NCBI RefSeq assembly: GCF_041381155.1
Contig: NC_091142.1
Span: forward strand, 27,975,963 to 28,039,962
Source: Argopecten irradians
Lineage: Eukaryota; Mollusca; Bivalvia; Pectinida; Pectinidae
Reading direction: 5' to 3'
DNA: 64,000 bases
This document shows, in pieces, positions 1 through 11,989 of this stretch (within the stretch, counting starts at the first letter, position 1; each line of letters starts with the position of its first letter). The position numbers and the translations under genes were made by a program. The notes below the pieces were generated by a model. That model was not told the origin of the DNA. It saw only the letters and a program-made list of their open reading frames with translations, and did not search any database.

Positions 1-924
1 GTATAATGTGAGTTTTTAATGACCATTTCTACAAGTCTTTGCTTTCTGACTTACAGACGTGTGTAACAACCACGCGCCCATTCACGTCCAACTTCGTGCA
101 CAATGTCACACACGTGTAAATGGCATGTGCCGTAGCCTTTATTTCTTATACTTCGAATATATTCACATACATTTAAAATTCTTATTAATTTTGTGAGTAT
201 TATCTCACTTTATTGTATCCGATACTCATAGCAATATATTCTGCATGCTAAACAAGTAAGGTATCTACAGCATGCGTACCCGTACCCAAGCTCAAACTGC
301 ATGATTAAAAGCGTTAGGCTAAACATATATTGCGTATCTCAATAACAACACTGAAGTTTGATCTCCTATGAAAACCAATGAACCGTAACATGACTGCATA
401 TACCCGTGTGAAAGGTGTTCAGGTCAAGTGATTGTGTGTATTGTACACACTGTAGCTGGCCTTGGATTTTCTCGGCACGTGGCGACAACAAATTGTCCGG
501 ATTATTGCGGGAATTTATTAACGAAAATGACATTCCGTTCCCAAAATGGAGTTCCGGATTCGGAATACGAAATTCCAGACTAGTGAGTATAAATAAGGTT
601 ACGGAAATACGTTCCCTGACATTTCTGTTCGGATTGTGAGTTTTCCGGACTACCGGCGTCCGGATTATCGCGGGTCCACTGTAGCTCTAAGGTTAGAATG
701 TTGGTCTTAGTGGTATTTAATATGTCATCAAATCTAGGAAAATTTGGGACTCAGTGACAAGACCTATGGAAGGCCAAATGATAAATATGGTTACAATAGA
801 AAATACAGCCCAAACAAGATGATAAATATGGAAGAATGGATAAATCAAAGAGCATTAGTCCCTTAGCCTCGGGCCACCTGGGTTCAAGGTCGAGGTCAAA
901 GGGTAAGATTGATTTTATACTCAC
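1..924 (-). other. MNT intron after exon 6, no coding sequence recognised
   Basis: Exon 6 ends at 925 with donor GTGAG on the minus strand, so this stretch reads as intron leading to an exon outside the window. I looked for a phase-1 acceptor followed by MNT-like sequence and found none. A Tigger-like repeat fragment sits at 421-686. Confidence 0.6.
421..686. mobile_element. Tigger/pogo-like terminal fragment
   Basis: On the minus strand the sequence opens CAGTGGACCCGCGATAATCC, resembling the terminal repeats of Tigger/pogo DNA transposons. The inner part of this motif (TCCGGATTATYGCGGG on the plus strand) recurs in the same orientation at 496-511 and 659-674, and the interior repeats short ATTCCG motifs. 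No transposase is present. Assignment rests on resemblance of the end only. Confidence 0.35.
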
Positions 925-3900
925 CACTAATAAGTGATCGAGCCACTTCCTCATCAGCTTCAAATTCATCTTCACTGCAAATTGGACTACCTTGCTCTGA
1001 AATACAGAGATAGGATTTAACACACTACCGTAGGCACCTGAAATATGTACCAGTATAATTTGATCACCATACATAATACCAAAGGGACCTGAAATGTGTA
1101 CCAGTATAAGTTGATCACCAAACACACTACCACAGGGACCTGAAATATGTAAAGTATAATTTGATCACCAAACACAATACCACAGGGACCTGAAATGTGT
1201 ACTGGTATAATTTGATCACCAAACACAATACCACGGGGCCCTGAAATGTGTACTGGTATAAATTGATCACCAAACACAATACCACGGGGCCCTGAAATGT
1301 GTACTGGTATAATTTGATCACCAAACACAATACCACGGGGCCCTGAAATGTGTACCAGATAAAAAAAACATACTTACTTATCAACATTGTATATTTACCA
1401 AAGTCTCATTTGATCATTTTTTCGTTACACACGTTACCATGACATTTAAAAAATATTGGGTTGAGGGGTTGAGGACAATGTCAGGTTCAATGTACACAAA
1501 GTTAGGAAATATGACAAATTAGGACAAGACTGATATCATACTTCTTACCTGTGGCTGAAAACTAGATTAGGTAACCATGACAATGGTCTCATCTGTTGAT
1601 GAGGACAAGATTTTGTTTCAAAGGCAAAAGTCTGCTCGCTTTCTGAGGATATGCTTTCGTTATCAAGAGTAAGAAAAAGATTTGATAACAAAGACAAAAT
1701 TTCTATCCGTCACTAAGGCCATGATTTTGCTACCAATACAATATTCACCATGACAACAGTTTTGCCAGCAAATGATGTAACCATGACAAATATTCCTAGC
1801 AAAGTAACAACAATTGTTCCTATTCAAAGAAAATTTGGAAAAGATTGGATTACTATGACTACTACCAGTAGCTGATGACAAATTTGGTATATACTTATAC
1901 TACTACATGATTCGGGAACCATGACAAAAACCTTACCTACTGATGAAGCTGATAATTGGTGACCATGACAACAGACATACCTGCCGCTGAGGCTAATATA
2001 TTTGGTAACTATGACAACATTTTTTATAAATGGCCGATTACAGCATTTGGTATATTGATACATGTACACCTGTACATATATACGGTCAAGATTTGGTCAC
2101 TGTTACCATGACAACAGATCTAGACTTACCTGTAGCTGTAGACGTTGAGTTACTCTCTTGGTCATCGGGGATAGTTGCCCATTGGTTGATGTCTACCTCT
2201 ATATTCATCCTGACCAGCTCTGACTTGAGCATGCTCATCCTCTCCTGCAGACTGATCTTTTCCCGGGCCAGACGCTGCATCTCCATCTCATACTCTTTCT
2301 CTTTCCTGCGCAGAGCCTACAATAAATAAAAACAGCCATAAGGAAAACTCAGCAAAATGCAACTTAAATGTATTTACAGGTAAAGATGATCTCTATAGTT
2401 CCATTCTACTGCTAACACTTGAGCATAGCTGTGTGTGAACTAAATTTCCATGGTTACATAAATGATCTAATAAATGAAATTAGTATCACTATTTTGCAAG
2501 GAAATTTTCATTGTCTATAAGATTTAAAACACAAAATAAAGTACATACAGTTTCTTTACCCTTTGAAAAATCTTTTATGAGTCTGAATTATCATACAGTA
2601 TTAAATATTTTGACATGGTATCAAATACTTTTGCTAATTTAGATTGAGGAAAAACTTGCATATTCCATGTATATATATATTTAAAACAGTCAAACCTGTC
2701 TTAGCAACCTTTCCAATATAAAGACAACCTACTTATAAGACCATATACTCTCTGTCCCACATGTTCAGTTTCAACATAATTTGACCAGTGTGTAAAGGTA
2801 TACCACTTGCATGGTTATATCAAGACATTTTCATGGTCCCTTTGGTTGTGTTTATTAGACAGGTTTGACTGTTTACTTTATATATATGTTTTATATACTT
2901 TTATGTTTTAATTCCCTCCTGTAGTTATTTGATCCCTATAGATATAGATATTTATTATTGCTAAACAGATTGATAAGAAGCAGATACATACACACATGTT
3001 TACATTTGCACACTATTATCTTACATAAACAAGCTCAATAAAAATTACACTCAATACCACTGTCCAACTTTTATTTATTTGCTTAACATGGTGTGTTCCT
3101 ATTTATATATACAATCATGTATATAACATGTGTTGAGGTCACATGACATATACATTTGAAGACAGCCAATCAGATTCAACCATGTGCCAGTCTGGTACAA
3201 ATCAGATCGTGTGTAGTATGATTATGATAATGCATGACCTAAATACCAGTCTACCAAGTATGACGGCTGTAAGCTCCGCCCACACAGTTATATTTACACC
3301 GGCACATATCTATACACACAATACAAGTAGTGACAACTGCCGATGTGAAACATGGTCGAGGTCCTGAAATCAAAACCACTTGTTAAATTTTACACTGTGG
3401 TAGTGCAATATGAACTGTATTTCCTGAAATTTGATGGTTTCTTTAATAATCAATAGCATTTTAGATCTGATTACAGTGTATTAACCTGTCAGAGACCCCA
3501 ATGGACTCTGCAGGTTTTCACACAGGATATCATGTATTGTTACCTCAGATTCAATATAATGTATATAGCCTTACGTAAAGAACTTCATTTTTTTCACTTT
3601 TCAGGTTGGATGGAATTTTGATGAATTTCATTTTTTTTTTTTTTTTTCATTTTTCACACTTTTGATGTTGGATAGAATTTTAACAGTGTTAAATGTAATT
3701 TTCTGTACCATAATTCATTACATTCAGTCATGTTCATAAAAATGGGGCCCCTCAATCTCCATGTTCCTTGCTTAAAGGGACAATTCACTCAGGCTAATTC
3801 TTTTACATAACCAAGAAGCAAAATATGGCATAAATGTATAGTTCAACATTTCTTATGAAACATAACATGAAATATTCACAAATTTCACGTCATTGTCAAG

Positions 3901-6900
3901 TATTTTAATTGATACTGTTGCAATCACAAATCGTTGATCAATACGATTAAGCAGGTACAATATGTAAGCTGTACCTATAACCGAGCCAAAGTCACACACG
4001 TTAAACAAATGAACTACATATAACCACTGTGGAGGTAATATAATGATTTTTTAGACAAGACAATTCACCTAATAAGGTAAACACACTACTGTCAGTGTGA
4101 TTTGAGCAGTTCTAGACAAAAGTAGCATTACTCTACGAGCAAGCTAGGGACAGGGTTCGGCATACAAGATGTTCGACCACAATGTGTAATGGCTGACAAC
4201 GAGTGAGTTTGAACATTTCACACGCATTTCACCACTATGGGCTTTTCTGGCATATCACAGTAAAACCGACTGATCAAATTTCCATTAGAACTGGTTTTCC
4301 GGTAAATGTACAAATTTTAATGTTCTCTTAGACTGAATTGTACCTTTAAATGCTATGAGGAAGGTATAAAAGCAAAAATTGCCAGATAAATCAGATCTGT
4401 TTTTATATCTTAGTTATATCCTTATCTATCACTTGAAGATTAGATTCTCCAAATATTAGAATAAGGAAGTTATAATTTTAAACAAATATTTCCAAAAAGG
4501 TAAGTGCAATATAGAACCCAGATCCAAAAGCTTTAATTTAAACAATAGTCTGTTATTCAGGAGCTGTAATGGTCACTTGCATTCGGATACATCTAACCCT
4601 GGTCAATACTAGCCGTCACATATACCACTCAGCAAAAGAGATCTTCTCTTAAGTTTGAGTGTCAGACTAGTAATCCAGAGGTCCTGAGTTTGATCCCTGG
4701 CAGTGGCAGATATTTAAATTCATTATAAATTTTGCACAATTACATACATAATAGTATGATACAATTTGGACCCATGCATCCAAAAAGTCTTAAGATATCA
4801 GTTAAGACTAATGTATGCAAACAGCTTAAAATCATGACAACAAGTTTCATGATAAAGTTTTTAAAAAAAAAAAAATTCTGTCCCCGAGATGGGACAGACT
4901 TCCCTGGGATGGAACATTGCTTCCTGAGTTGGGAAAGTGTTTTACATTTTCACTGGATGGAAAAGTGCTCTCTTGACACAACAGTGCTCCCTGGAATGGA
5001 ATAGAGCTCCTGGAGGCAGGACAGCACTCTCTGAGACAGGACAGTGACACATGGGATGGGAAGGTACTCACAGAGGTGAGACAGTGTTTTCTGGGATTGG
5101 ACAGTGCTCTTTTGGATAGAACAAAAGCTCCTCAAAAGGAACAGTGTTTTCTATGATTGGGACTGAATAGCAAGTCTGAGCTCCCTGGGTTGGGATAGTG
5201 TGTCCTGGGGTGGGACTGAACTGAAAGCCTGAGCTCCCTGGGTTGGGATAGTGTGTCCTGGGGTGGGACTGAACTGAAAGCCTGAGCTCCCTGGGTTGGG
5301 ATAGTGTGTCCTGGGGTGGGACTGAACTGAAAGCCTGAGCTCCCTGGGTTGGGATAGTGTGTCCTGGGGTGGGACTGAACTGAAAGCCTGAGCTCCCTGG
5401 GTTGGGATAGTGTGTCCTGGGGTGGGACTGAATAGCAAGCCTGAGCTCCCTGGGTTGGGATAGTGTGTCCTGGGGTGGGACTGAACTGAAATCCTGAGCT
5501 CCCTGGGTTGGCATAGTGTGTCCTGGGGTTGGAATGGAATGAAAACCTAAAATCCCTAGGTTGGGATAGTGTGTCCTGGGGTTAGAATGGATTGAAACTC
5601 TAAGCTCCTTGGGTTGGGATAGTGTGTCCTGGGTTGGGACTGGGTTGAAAGCCTAAGAGAGACTGTTACAGCTATAACATCAATTCATTCACCCATAAAG
5701 GCACATTTAGGCTCTCCCAAATCTAAGACTCGACCTGTTTATTATGAAAAATCAGGGGTGAATGAGTTAATAGTCATTCTCACACTGCCCACGCAATGTC
5801 ATGCGAGTGGCTGATAATACCAACGCAGTCACAGTACTTCCTCTTTCTGTTTTAATTATATTTAAAATAAATTTTAAAAGCTCCTTCCAGGTAATTTCAG
5901 TACAATGTAAATGGATATATATATCTTTTTACAAGTAGACATAATAAATACAAAAGTATAATTATATACATAATAGGAGCTATTAACATGCATCAAATAC
6001 TGTATTTGACCTAATAAAGATGTAGCGTGCAGATAATTGACCATGGAGCATGATTATTATAAAATAAACATTTATTTTGGGTTTTTTTTTAAACAGATTT
6101 AAACTTTCAGGGGTAAGTAGCCTACAGTTCAAAAGAATTGATGAATTATTTAAATTATGAATTCCAGTACAGTGTAATGCTTATACCTTTGTTATTTTAT
6201 CTTGAATTAACCGGAATTGGTCTTAAATATTTTCTTGGAAATACAGCAAAATTGCTTTACAGAATCACGGGAAATCTTCTTTCTGACCAATACACTCTTT
6301 CTATACATTATTTCCGCATGTTTCACTCATGTATACATCTCGAGTTCTAGTTTTAACAAACTTTACACAATTACAGCTATTTCATAATTATCAATGGCAT
6401 TTTCTTGTTGCTTTTTTTCCACTACTTCAGGAATAGGGTGTGACTTATGAGAAATGAATATTATGAATGTGAGAGAGAAACAAAATTGTAAAAAATAATT
6501 AAAATACTGAATAAATCATAAGATTACCTATATAGGATAACAGAATTTCTTTCCAGTGTAGACTACTTCACTAGTTCATCCAATGTTTTGGATAACTTTA
6601 AGCAACTTTACTTTATAAAATCTAAGGTTTTGCATAGGGCTAAAACGATAAGTCGTATAATCAGAGGCTATTAGATTAATGAAACTAATCGCTGATTATC
6701 AATTAAAGATTTTATTAATTGTTAATTGTAACATACATAGAAAGTGCATTGTAAGCTGACTAAACACGTTAACAGATCATGGATTTCTAAGGAAGCCATT
6801 ATGTACACATTTTGAACTTGACAAATGATGTGAGATATATTTAAATTACGTATCTGTGGAAGTTAAAGTCATTGATCTAAGAAAAAGTGGGTGTCATGAG

Positions 6901-9900
6901 AAAGCTTGCAATACGCTGATTGCCAATATTTTCATTAGCCATTGACTCCATGTTGTTACCTCAGGGAGGACAAATTGCAGCCGGGACATTCGGGAGCGGA
7001 AGGAGCAGTAGTCTTGGACATTTTGATTTAATTATTGCATGTGCTTATCATATAAAAAGATTGTTTTTGTTCATAATAAGATACGAGTTGTTAATAATGA
7101 CGTAACAATCGATACCTACCCGCAAGGGAGCTTACTCTGTTATATGCAAAGACGGAATAACATTGTTGACATTTTGAAGAAATGTAGCTGTAAATTTTAC
7201 TGTTTGCACTAAGCACTGCCTCATACATGATGTCACGACTTTCGTCAGAATTCCATTCATTTATTGTCGCTCAAGGTTAATCCGAGTTGCTCTCGATCAC
7301 CTTGATCAGACAATGTTTTGATTCTGAAGCTTGTTTTGTTATATCAACATTTATTTCACCGTTGTTTATATGGGATCCAGCGAACATGATTTCGAGAAAA
7401 GTGTCCGACCTTTGTTGTGATACAGGATTGTACGTATTAAACGTGATTCTTGTTTAGAAGACTATTCTCGCTCAGATGGTAGGTTACCATACATTAACTA
7501 TTGATGTTGTTTTCATGTTAGACAGTATGTTTGAAATCATAAATTTGTGTCTATCAATCAAAGTTCTATAATCATCAGTGATTGTGTGTTTTGTTATCAG
7601 TAAGTTAACAGAAACTTGGAGGCTATAGTACAGGATATGATTGGTCATTTTGGACTAACCGTACGTGTAATTACATTCACAATATATATACTATCAACAT
7701 TTCTTTACTATATAAATGTATATCATATCCTAAAAGGATATGATTTATGGTACTGATACATGTTCAAAATATTATATTAACAGCATAACAGGTAGGCCTA
7801 GATGGCTTGAACCATTGTCTTCATGTTAACACAAATTAATCCATGCGTGTGAAATGCCATGTAAAATAGATTTTTCTCCAATATTAGGGATATCACATGG
7901 TTGCTTGAGAAAATATACCTCTATCTTATACAGGGGGGGGAGTGTAAGACAGCTCACTGGCGCTAGACAATAACATGACGTCATCAATACATGCGTCATA
8001 ACCACATTATGCATTGTCAATGACGTCATCAATTTTGACGTATAACTACTTTCATGTGATATTGGCGCTATGAAAAAGCTGGAAAGCAACGAGAATTTTA
8101 TATTTTCCCTACTAAGTATGAGAGAGAAAAAAATAAAACATGGATCTGTCCACTTGACAGACCTATGTAAGATTCTATTAATCTTACATAGCTACCTTCC
8201 ATGGGCAAACTATATAATATGGGTGTAACAATACATCGGACTATTGATATACTGTGATTGTATGCTTCTCAACTCAATCAATCTATGGTAATTTCAAAAA
8301 GTGGATAACAATCGCCAAATGCTAAACTATCAATAGTTTCAATAGGCAGATATTTTTTTGTAACTTGGACTAAAATCATGTACTCACAGAGATTTCATAC
8401 AGCAACACGCTAACAGTCACGATAAAAGTCACTTTTTCATGCTTTTCAATCCAAACGCAAACACGGCCAATGTTCTCAATCATGATCTTAATTGCGTTTG
8501 AGTTGGTACTGACGCTAGCAGGTAAGGGAAGTAACTCTAAACCAACACTGTACTAGATGTACGTCATGGCGACTAATTCATCGATCGGATTGTAATGGAA
8601 TTCATAGTGCAATACTATCACAATACTATTGCAATTGTATTCTGTGATAGTTAACTATAGTTAACTATCGCAATAGTGTTTCCCCGCGATAGCAATAGTA
8701 TTGCAATAGTTAAAATTGTAGGCAATAGTCACCCCTACTTTATAACATAGCATGATATGAGAGAAAACACCTATATAGTAACATACATATATAAATGTCA
8801 TTATTGTGTCATATTAGGAGTAATGCTTTGATTTTAACCTATTTACACAGAAGTCAATTATAATCTTCTGCAAGTCTGTAACAACTGTTTTATAGAAGTA
8901 TTATACATACATGGGCTTGACAAATTCAGAATCAATAAATTGAAATTAAAAAGCTCTAACAGAGGCAAACCTACTCCAATCAATTATAACCAACTGGTGA
9001 TTCCTACCTGTATGTAACGAAGTGAGCCTCGAAGAATACTCAAATTGGAGGTTCGTTTGTCTTCAAGTGTTGGGATTTGATTTTTCAGGAACTCGAAGCA
9101 TTCCTTCAAGTGAGCTCTCCTGAAAGTAAACAATCAAAATTATACAGAGGATCCATCAACATTACATTCAGCTAGCTATGTATTGGCGGCATGGGCTTAC
9201 AGGAAATATTATAATGAAGATCTTCTATGTTTAGCTTTATAAAACAGTGACATCTTTACTTTAACTGTCCAGAATATACCAGAACCTTTATATAAATTTG
9301 TTCTTTCAAACTAAAACTGTCCATTTAACGAGATTAAAGTAGATGAAAATCAAACAAAATCAAAGTTCAGGCTGGGTAATAAGCAATAACAGCAAGGAAT
9401 GATACATTTTTAACAAGAGAAGTAAACTGAAGAAGAAATTGAAGGTCGAAATGTGATTTACCTCACTTCCATATAAACAACTAATTAGGGATTTTTGAGA
9501 AACCAAAATGATGTGGGTACAATACAATTTACTGTAGTTTAGTAACACATTCCGGTGATTGTGACGTCATATTTTGAAATAATTATTGTGACGTAATAAT
9601 CATCGTAAGGTTGGACTAATCGACTGGAAAATGTACTTCGCTCACATCATTTAGGATCTCAGAACCTCTGTATAAGCTTAAATATATTACAACAAAGAGT
9701 TATGTCCCTTTATTTGATTATATCTAAAAGGATTGAAGGAAGAGAAGGCATATCAATATTTACTAGCGACAGAGTAATGTGCCATGAGTACAGAATGAGT
9801 TAATTTTCATCCACTGCATCTTACAATTTGGTTCCCTAATAAGACACACACCCCCCCCCCCCCCCTTTCCATTACAATCATTCAGCACTCTGGGCCCTTA

Positions 9901-11047
9901 TTACTGCCAATAAGGTAATATTCTTCTCATGGAGCTTTACACAGTGTAATTGTATAATTTTCATATTTCTCCAGAAAATATATTATTTCACCTACAGACA
10001 AAAATTCTGTTCTAAGTAGACAAAAATTCTGTTCTAAGTAGGTCAAGATAATTTAACTAACAGACTTTGACAAAACTTCATTTTTTGACAATAAAAAATA
10101 AAGAATCATGCAATAAAAATAATTACGTTACACAAATAGATTACAATATCAATATGATATTAAAACGCAATATATCATGACAAAACTGGTGTAATGTCCT
10201 ACAGGCACGAGTATTTCTCTTGAAAATTATTTTTAGTGAAATGTTGGAAATTTCCCTCAAAATAGTTAGGTACATAAAACATCTTAGATATGCCCAGCAA
10301 TTTTTATTATTTATATTTTATGATATTAATTACCTGTTCTTTTCCAACTTATTATGGACTTCACGCGTTCCAGCACTGCAAAAATAAATATTGCAATTCA
10401 AAATAAAACAGAACTCAGATGCAGTTAAAAGCAAAAGTGATTTTTTTAGGCAATATCACAAAAAACAACAAAACCACGACATGACACGGTGTTGAACAAC
10501 ACGTGACTCAGTTTCGTCACAGAACACGTGAAAATTGAAGGTCGGTCATGTTTACTCACCCTCCCGATCGACGCTTGTCTTTACCGTCCTCATTCCCCGA
10601 TAGCTTCCCGGAGTTGCTAGATTCGGGAGATCCATCTGAATCGTTGGTAGATAATACAGAATAACCATGTGGATCTCGAGGACTAGAGTCAACTGAAAAC
10701 AGAAACAAACAAAATACAAGTTTGCCACAGCGTTCCCGGCACGTAGAACTAGCTCATAAATATGCAAATTAGCATTATCTCCAAAGAGAGACCCGACAGC
10801 AAATGTGTATACATTATCGAATAATGCACATAATCCACATATTATCAAATAAATTGATGCAAACATGATTTTAAACAAAACATTAAAGGAAAACGTTGCT
10901 ACAAGAACAAAATTAGACAGGTATAATAAACGTCAAAAACATGAATTTCCATCAAAAATAGGCCATGTGCTTAATCTTACCACGTGTTCTCGAATGGTTA
11001 CGCCATTCCAAAAATTCGGCCGCTTCTAACAGCGTTTCCAGGCTCAT
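925..11047 (-). CDS. MNT: MNT (MAX network transcriptional repressor), 5' six coding exons, C-terminus off window
   Basis: bHLH-zipper protein that pairs with MAX in the nucleus, binds CACGTG and recruits SIN3 corepressor. Coding exons read on the minus strand: 11047-10981, 10692-10560, 10375-10334, 9119-9008, 2316-2130 and 996-925; all GT/AG with matching phases, giving 204 codons plus 1 nt. The protein opens MSLETLLEAAEFLEW, the SIN3-interaction motif of MNT/MXD proteins. The basic region (residues ~70-87) contains REVHNKLEKNRRAHLKE, helix-loop-helix runs to ~118, and the zipper (from KEKEYEMEMQRLAREK) to ~160. An acidic stretch ends exon 6. The MNT-type zipper start and REVHNKLEKNR favour MNT over MXD. 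The SID-to-basic spacer is only ~55 residues, much shorter than in vertebrates. Vertebrate MNT is near 580 aa, so the remaining exons should lie left of base 1. Shares a divergent promoter with TMEM248. Confidence 0.93.
1021..1357. repeat. 51-bp minisatellite, about 6.5 copies
   Basis: A unit of 51 bp built around CCTGAAATGTGTAC...TTGATCACCAAACACAATACCAC repeats head to tail, with GGGCCC/GGGACC variants between units. Because 51 is a multiple of three, overlapping minus-strand frames stay open and give repetitive translations that I do not regard as genes. It lies in the MNT intron between exons 5 and 6. Confidence 0.9.
1433..2115. repeat. Degenerate array of X-box-like motifs in MNT intron 5
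   Basis: Near-copies of the 14-mer GTTACCATGACAAC (minus strand GTTGTCATGGTAAC) occur at 1433, 1571, 1744, 1777, 1915, 1959, 2005 and 2102. This fits the RFX X-box consensus RYYNYY-N(1-3)-RRNRAC. Several copies are preceded on the minus strand by a CAG/GTAAG-like donor resembling the end of MNT exon 5 (2130). The array may therefore have grown by tandem duplication of the exon-5 donor plus the adjacent motif. Confidence 0.6.
2686..2872. mobile_element. MITE with ACAGTCAAACCTGTCT terminal inverted repeats
   Basis: 187-bp element with perfect 16-bp inverted ends (ACAGTCAAACCTGTCT / AGACAGGTTTGACTGT). A second member lies at 36234-36415. No coding capacity, consistent with a non-autonomous DNA transposon. 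Confidence 0.75.
3774..4350. mobile_element. MITE-like repeat ending AAAGGGACAATTC / GAATTGTACCTTTA
   Basis: Inverted ends enclose a ~575-bp non-coding body. The right two thirds (shared blocks CACACGTTAAACAAATG, CAGGGTTCGGCATACAA, GGGCTTTTCTG and CATATCACAGT) are repeated at 36449-36800, showing a dispersed family. Confidence 0.7.
4640..4712 (+). repeat. tRNA-like SINE fragment
   Basis: Contains a B-box-like GAGTTTGATCCCTGG preceded by an A-box-like stretch with tRNA-like spacing. No folded tRNA can be drawn with confidence, so it is treated as a decayed tRNA-derived SINE head. Confidence 0.3.
4880..5660. repeat. Compound minisatellite (about 31-bp then 53-bp units)
   Basis: 4880-5165 is a loose ~30-bp repeat of GGGACAGTGCTCCCTGGGAT-type units. 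From about 5176 a clean 53-bp unit (CTGAGCTCCCTGGGTTGGGA...TGGGACTGAACTGAAAGC) repeats about seven times, then degrades to 5660. The 53-bp length rotates the frame each unit, so the long minus-strand open frames here are repeat artefacts. Confidence 0.9.
7976..8041. promoter_or_regulatory. CRE-like motif cluster in MNT intron 4
   Basis: Two perfect TGACGTCA palindromes (7976-7983, 8021-8028) with nearby GCGTCAT and TGACGTAT near-sites within 66 bp. CREB/ATF proteins bind this sequence; activity here is unproven. Further sites in the same gene are TGACGTCA at 9562 and TGACGTAA at 9589. Confidence 0.4.
8219..8739. mobile_element. Inverted-repeat element rich in CAATAGT motifs, possibly hAT-like
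   Basis: Left side begins GGGTGTAACAATACATCGG and right side ends GCAATAGTCACCCCTA, loosely inverted. The right part is packed with CTATTGCAATA-type quasi-palindromes and a perfect 24-bp palindrome at 8646-8669. No transposase and no clear target-site duplication, so the class is uncertain. Confidence 0.35.
9851..9865. repeat. Poly-C tract (15)
   Basis: An uninterrupted run of C follows CACACA in MNT intron 3. Length is unreliable in any assembly. Confidence 0.9.
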
Positions 11048-11575
11048 ATCCTTTGCCGATCTGCTCTAAACGATGTCAGGATTGTTCCTTAATCACCCTA
11101 ACAGAACGTTTTCTTTATCGTCAACCTCAGTATTTTTGAACATTCAATGTTTTGACGAGCCACCAACATAAGATGGCGGTGGCTAGACCAAAACACTTGG
11201 CCCCGAGAAATAATTGCAGTACCACGTGGTTTTTGATTGGCACCTGTCAAATTTCGACCAATCAAAACAGCGGATTTTGACGTCATGATGCTACCACGTT
11301 GGAAATCACATGGTTTGTTTTGGCAATGTTAATAACTTTGCATGTGATATCAGAGCTCACAGTCGAAGCGAATAATATTCTTATATTGAAAAATATTTAT
11401 AAGCAATTAAAGTAAATGGCTTGCTTTCAAATAATCGATGATTACGTGACAATTTTTCTTCAAACAAGTGCGTGTTTGTTGTAAATAGCCAAGTGGGTGT
11501 TTCCCCTGGTGATGATGACATACATTCATCGAAATCGCGGAGGTTACCGCGAGAAATCGTGAGATAATTACAAAA
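11048..11575. promoter_or_regulatory. Divergent MNT / TMEM248 promoter
   Basis: About 530 bp between the MNT start codon and the TMEM248 leader. Visible motifs: YY1-like AAGATGGCGGT at 11170, palindromic ACCACGTGGT at 11221-11230 (the CACGTG E-box of MYC/MAX/MNT dimers), CCAAT boxes in both orientations near 11236 and 11258, and a perfect CRE TGACGTCA at 11278. No TATA box stands out. The sequence lies wholly in the duplicated block, so copy 2 has it too. Confidence 0.65.
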
Positions 11576-11623
11576 ATGGCGTCAACAGTGATTTCTTACT
11601 ACGTGGAAAATGTCAAGATATAA
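11576..11623 (+). CDS. Candidate upstream ORF (15 aa) in the TMEM248 leader
   Basis: AAAATGG gives a good start context. The frame encodes 15 residues (MASTVISYYVENVKI) and stops before a candidate donor GTGAGT at 11671 that would end a non-coding first exon. The next candidate exon starts at 20995 with the TMEM248 ATG at 21014. The leader exon is inferred from position and donor only. The identical frame exists in copy 2. Confidence 0.35.
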   Translation: MASTVISYYVENVKI

Positions 11624-11989
11624 AGGAGAAACATGTAACAAAACGCACGTTCAACATCACTTGGAATTTGGTGAGTATATGGTCCTAGAGTTTAACATCT
11701 CCTTGTGATTCTGTTCCTATCATGTCAACTTGTATATTCATCCTGGAATCGCCACCCAACATCATGACATGACAGCCCTGTACACGTTGCTGATATGTAG
11801 TGAGTGTGCTTACTGGATTCAGGTGTACACCTGATTTTCAGCTTCCTGGTAGAATTTTAGATTCCATCTTAAATATTTTACCTGCCACGATGGATGCATT
11901 GGAAAAATATATTTTAGTTCATAGAATAGCTGGGAGAAATTTGTGATATTAGAGCAATCAAACATTTGAACTTAATTTAATAAGTAACA

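Larger units (their letters stand above)
2317..9007 (-). other. MNT intron 4 (6.7 kb), repeats but no other gene seen
   Basis: Separates the helix-loop-helix exon (9119-9008) from the zipper exon (2316-2130). It contains MITEs at 2686-2872 and 3774-4350, minisatellites at 4880-5660, a CRE cluster at 7976-8041 and an inverted-repeat element near 8219-8739. Stretches 5661-7975 and 8740-9007 show only AT-rich non-coding sequence; short open frames there have no recognisable motifs or codon pattern. Confidence 0.7.

Noticed and set aside
5068..5514. 148-aa minus-strand proline-rich open frame
   Set aside because: Entirely inside the 53-bp minisatellite; the apparent protein repeat is the array read in rotating frames.
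10552..10878. 108-aa minus-strand frame starting MFKIMFASIYL
   Set aside because: Overlaps MNT exon 2 in the wrong frame and runs through the intron; the spliced frame gives the conserved MNT protein. Its copy at 44655-44963 is likewise a shadow.
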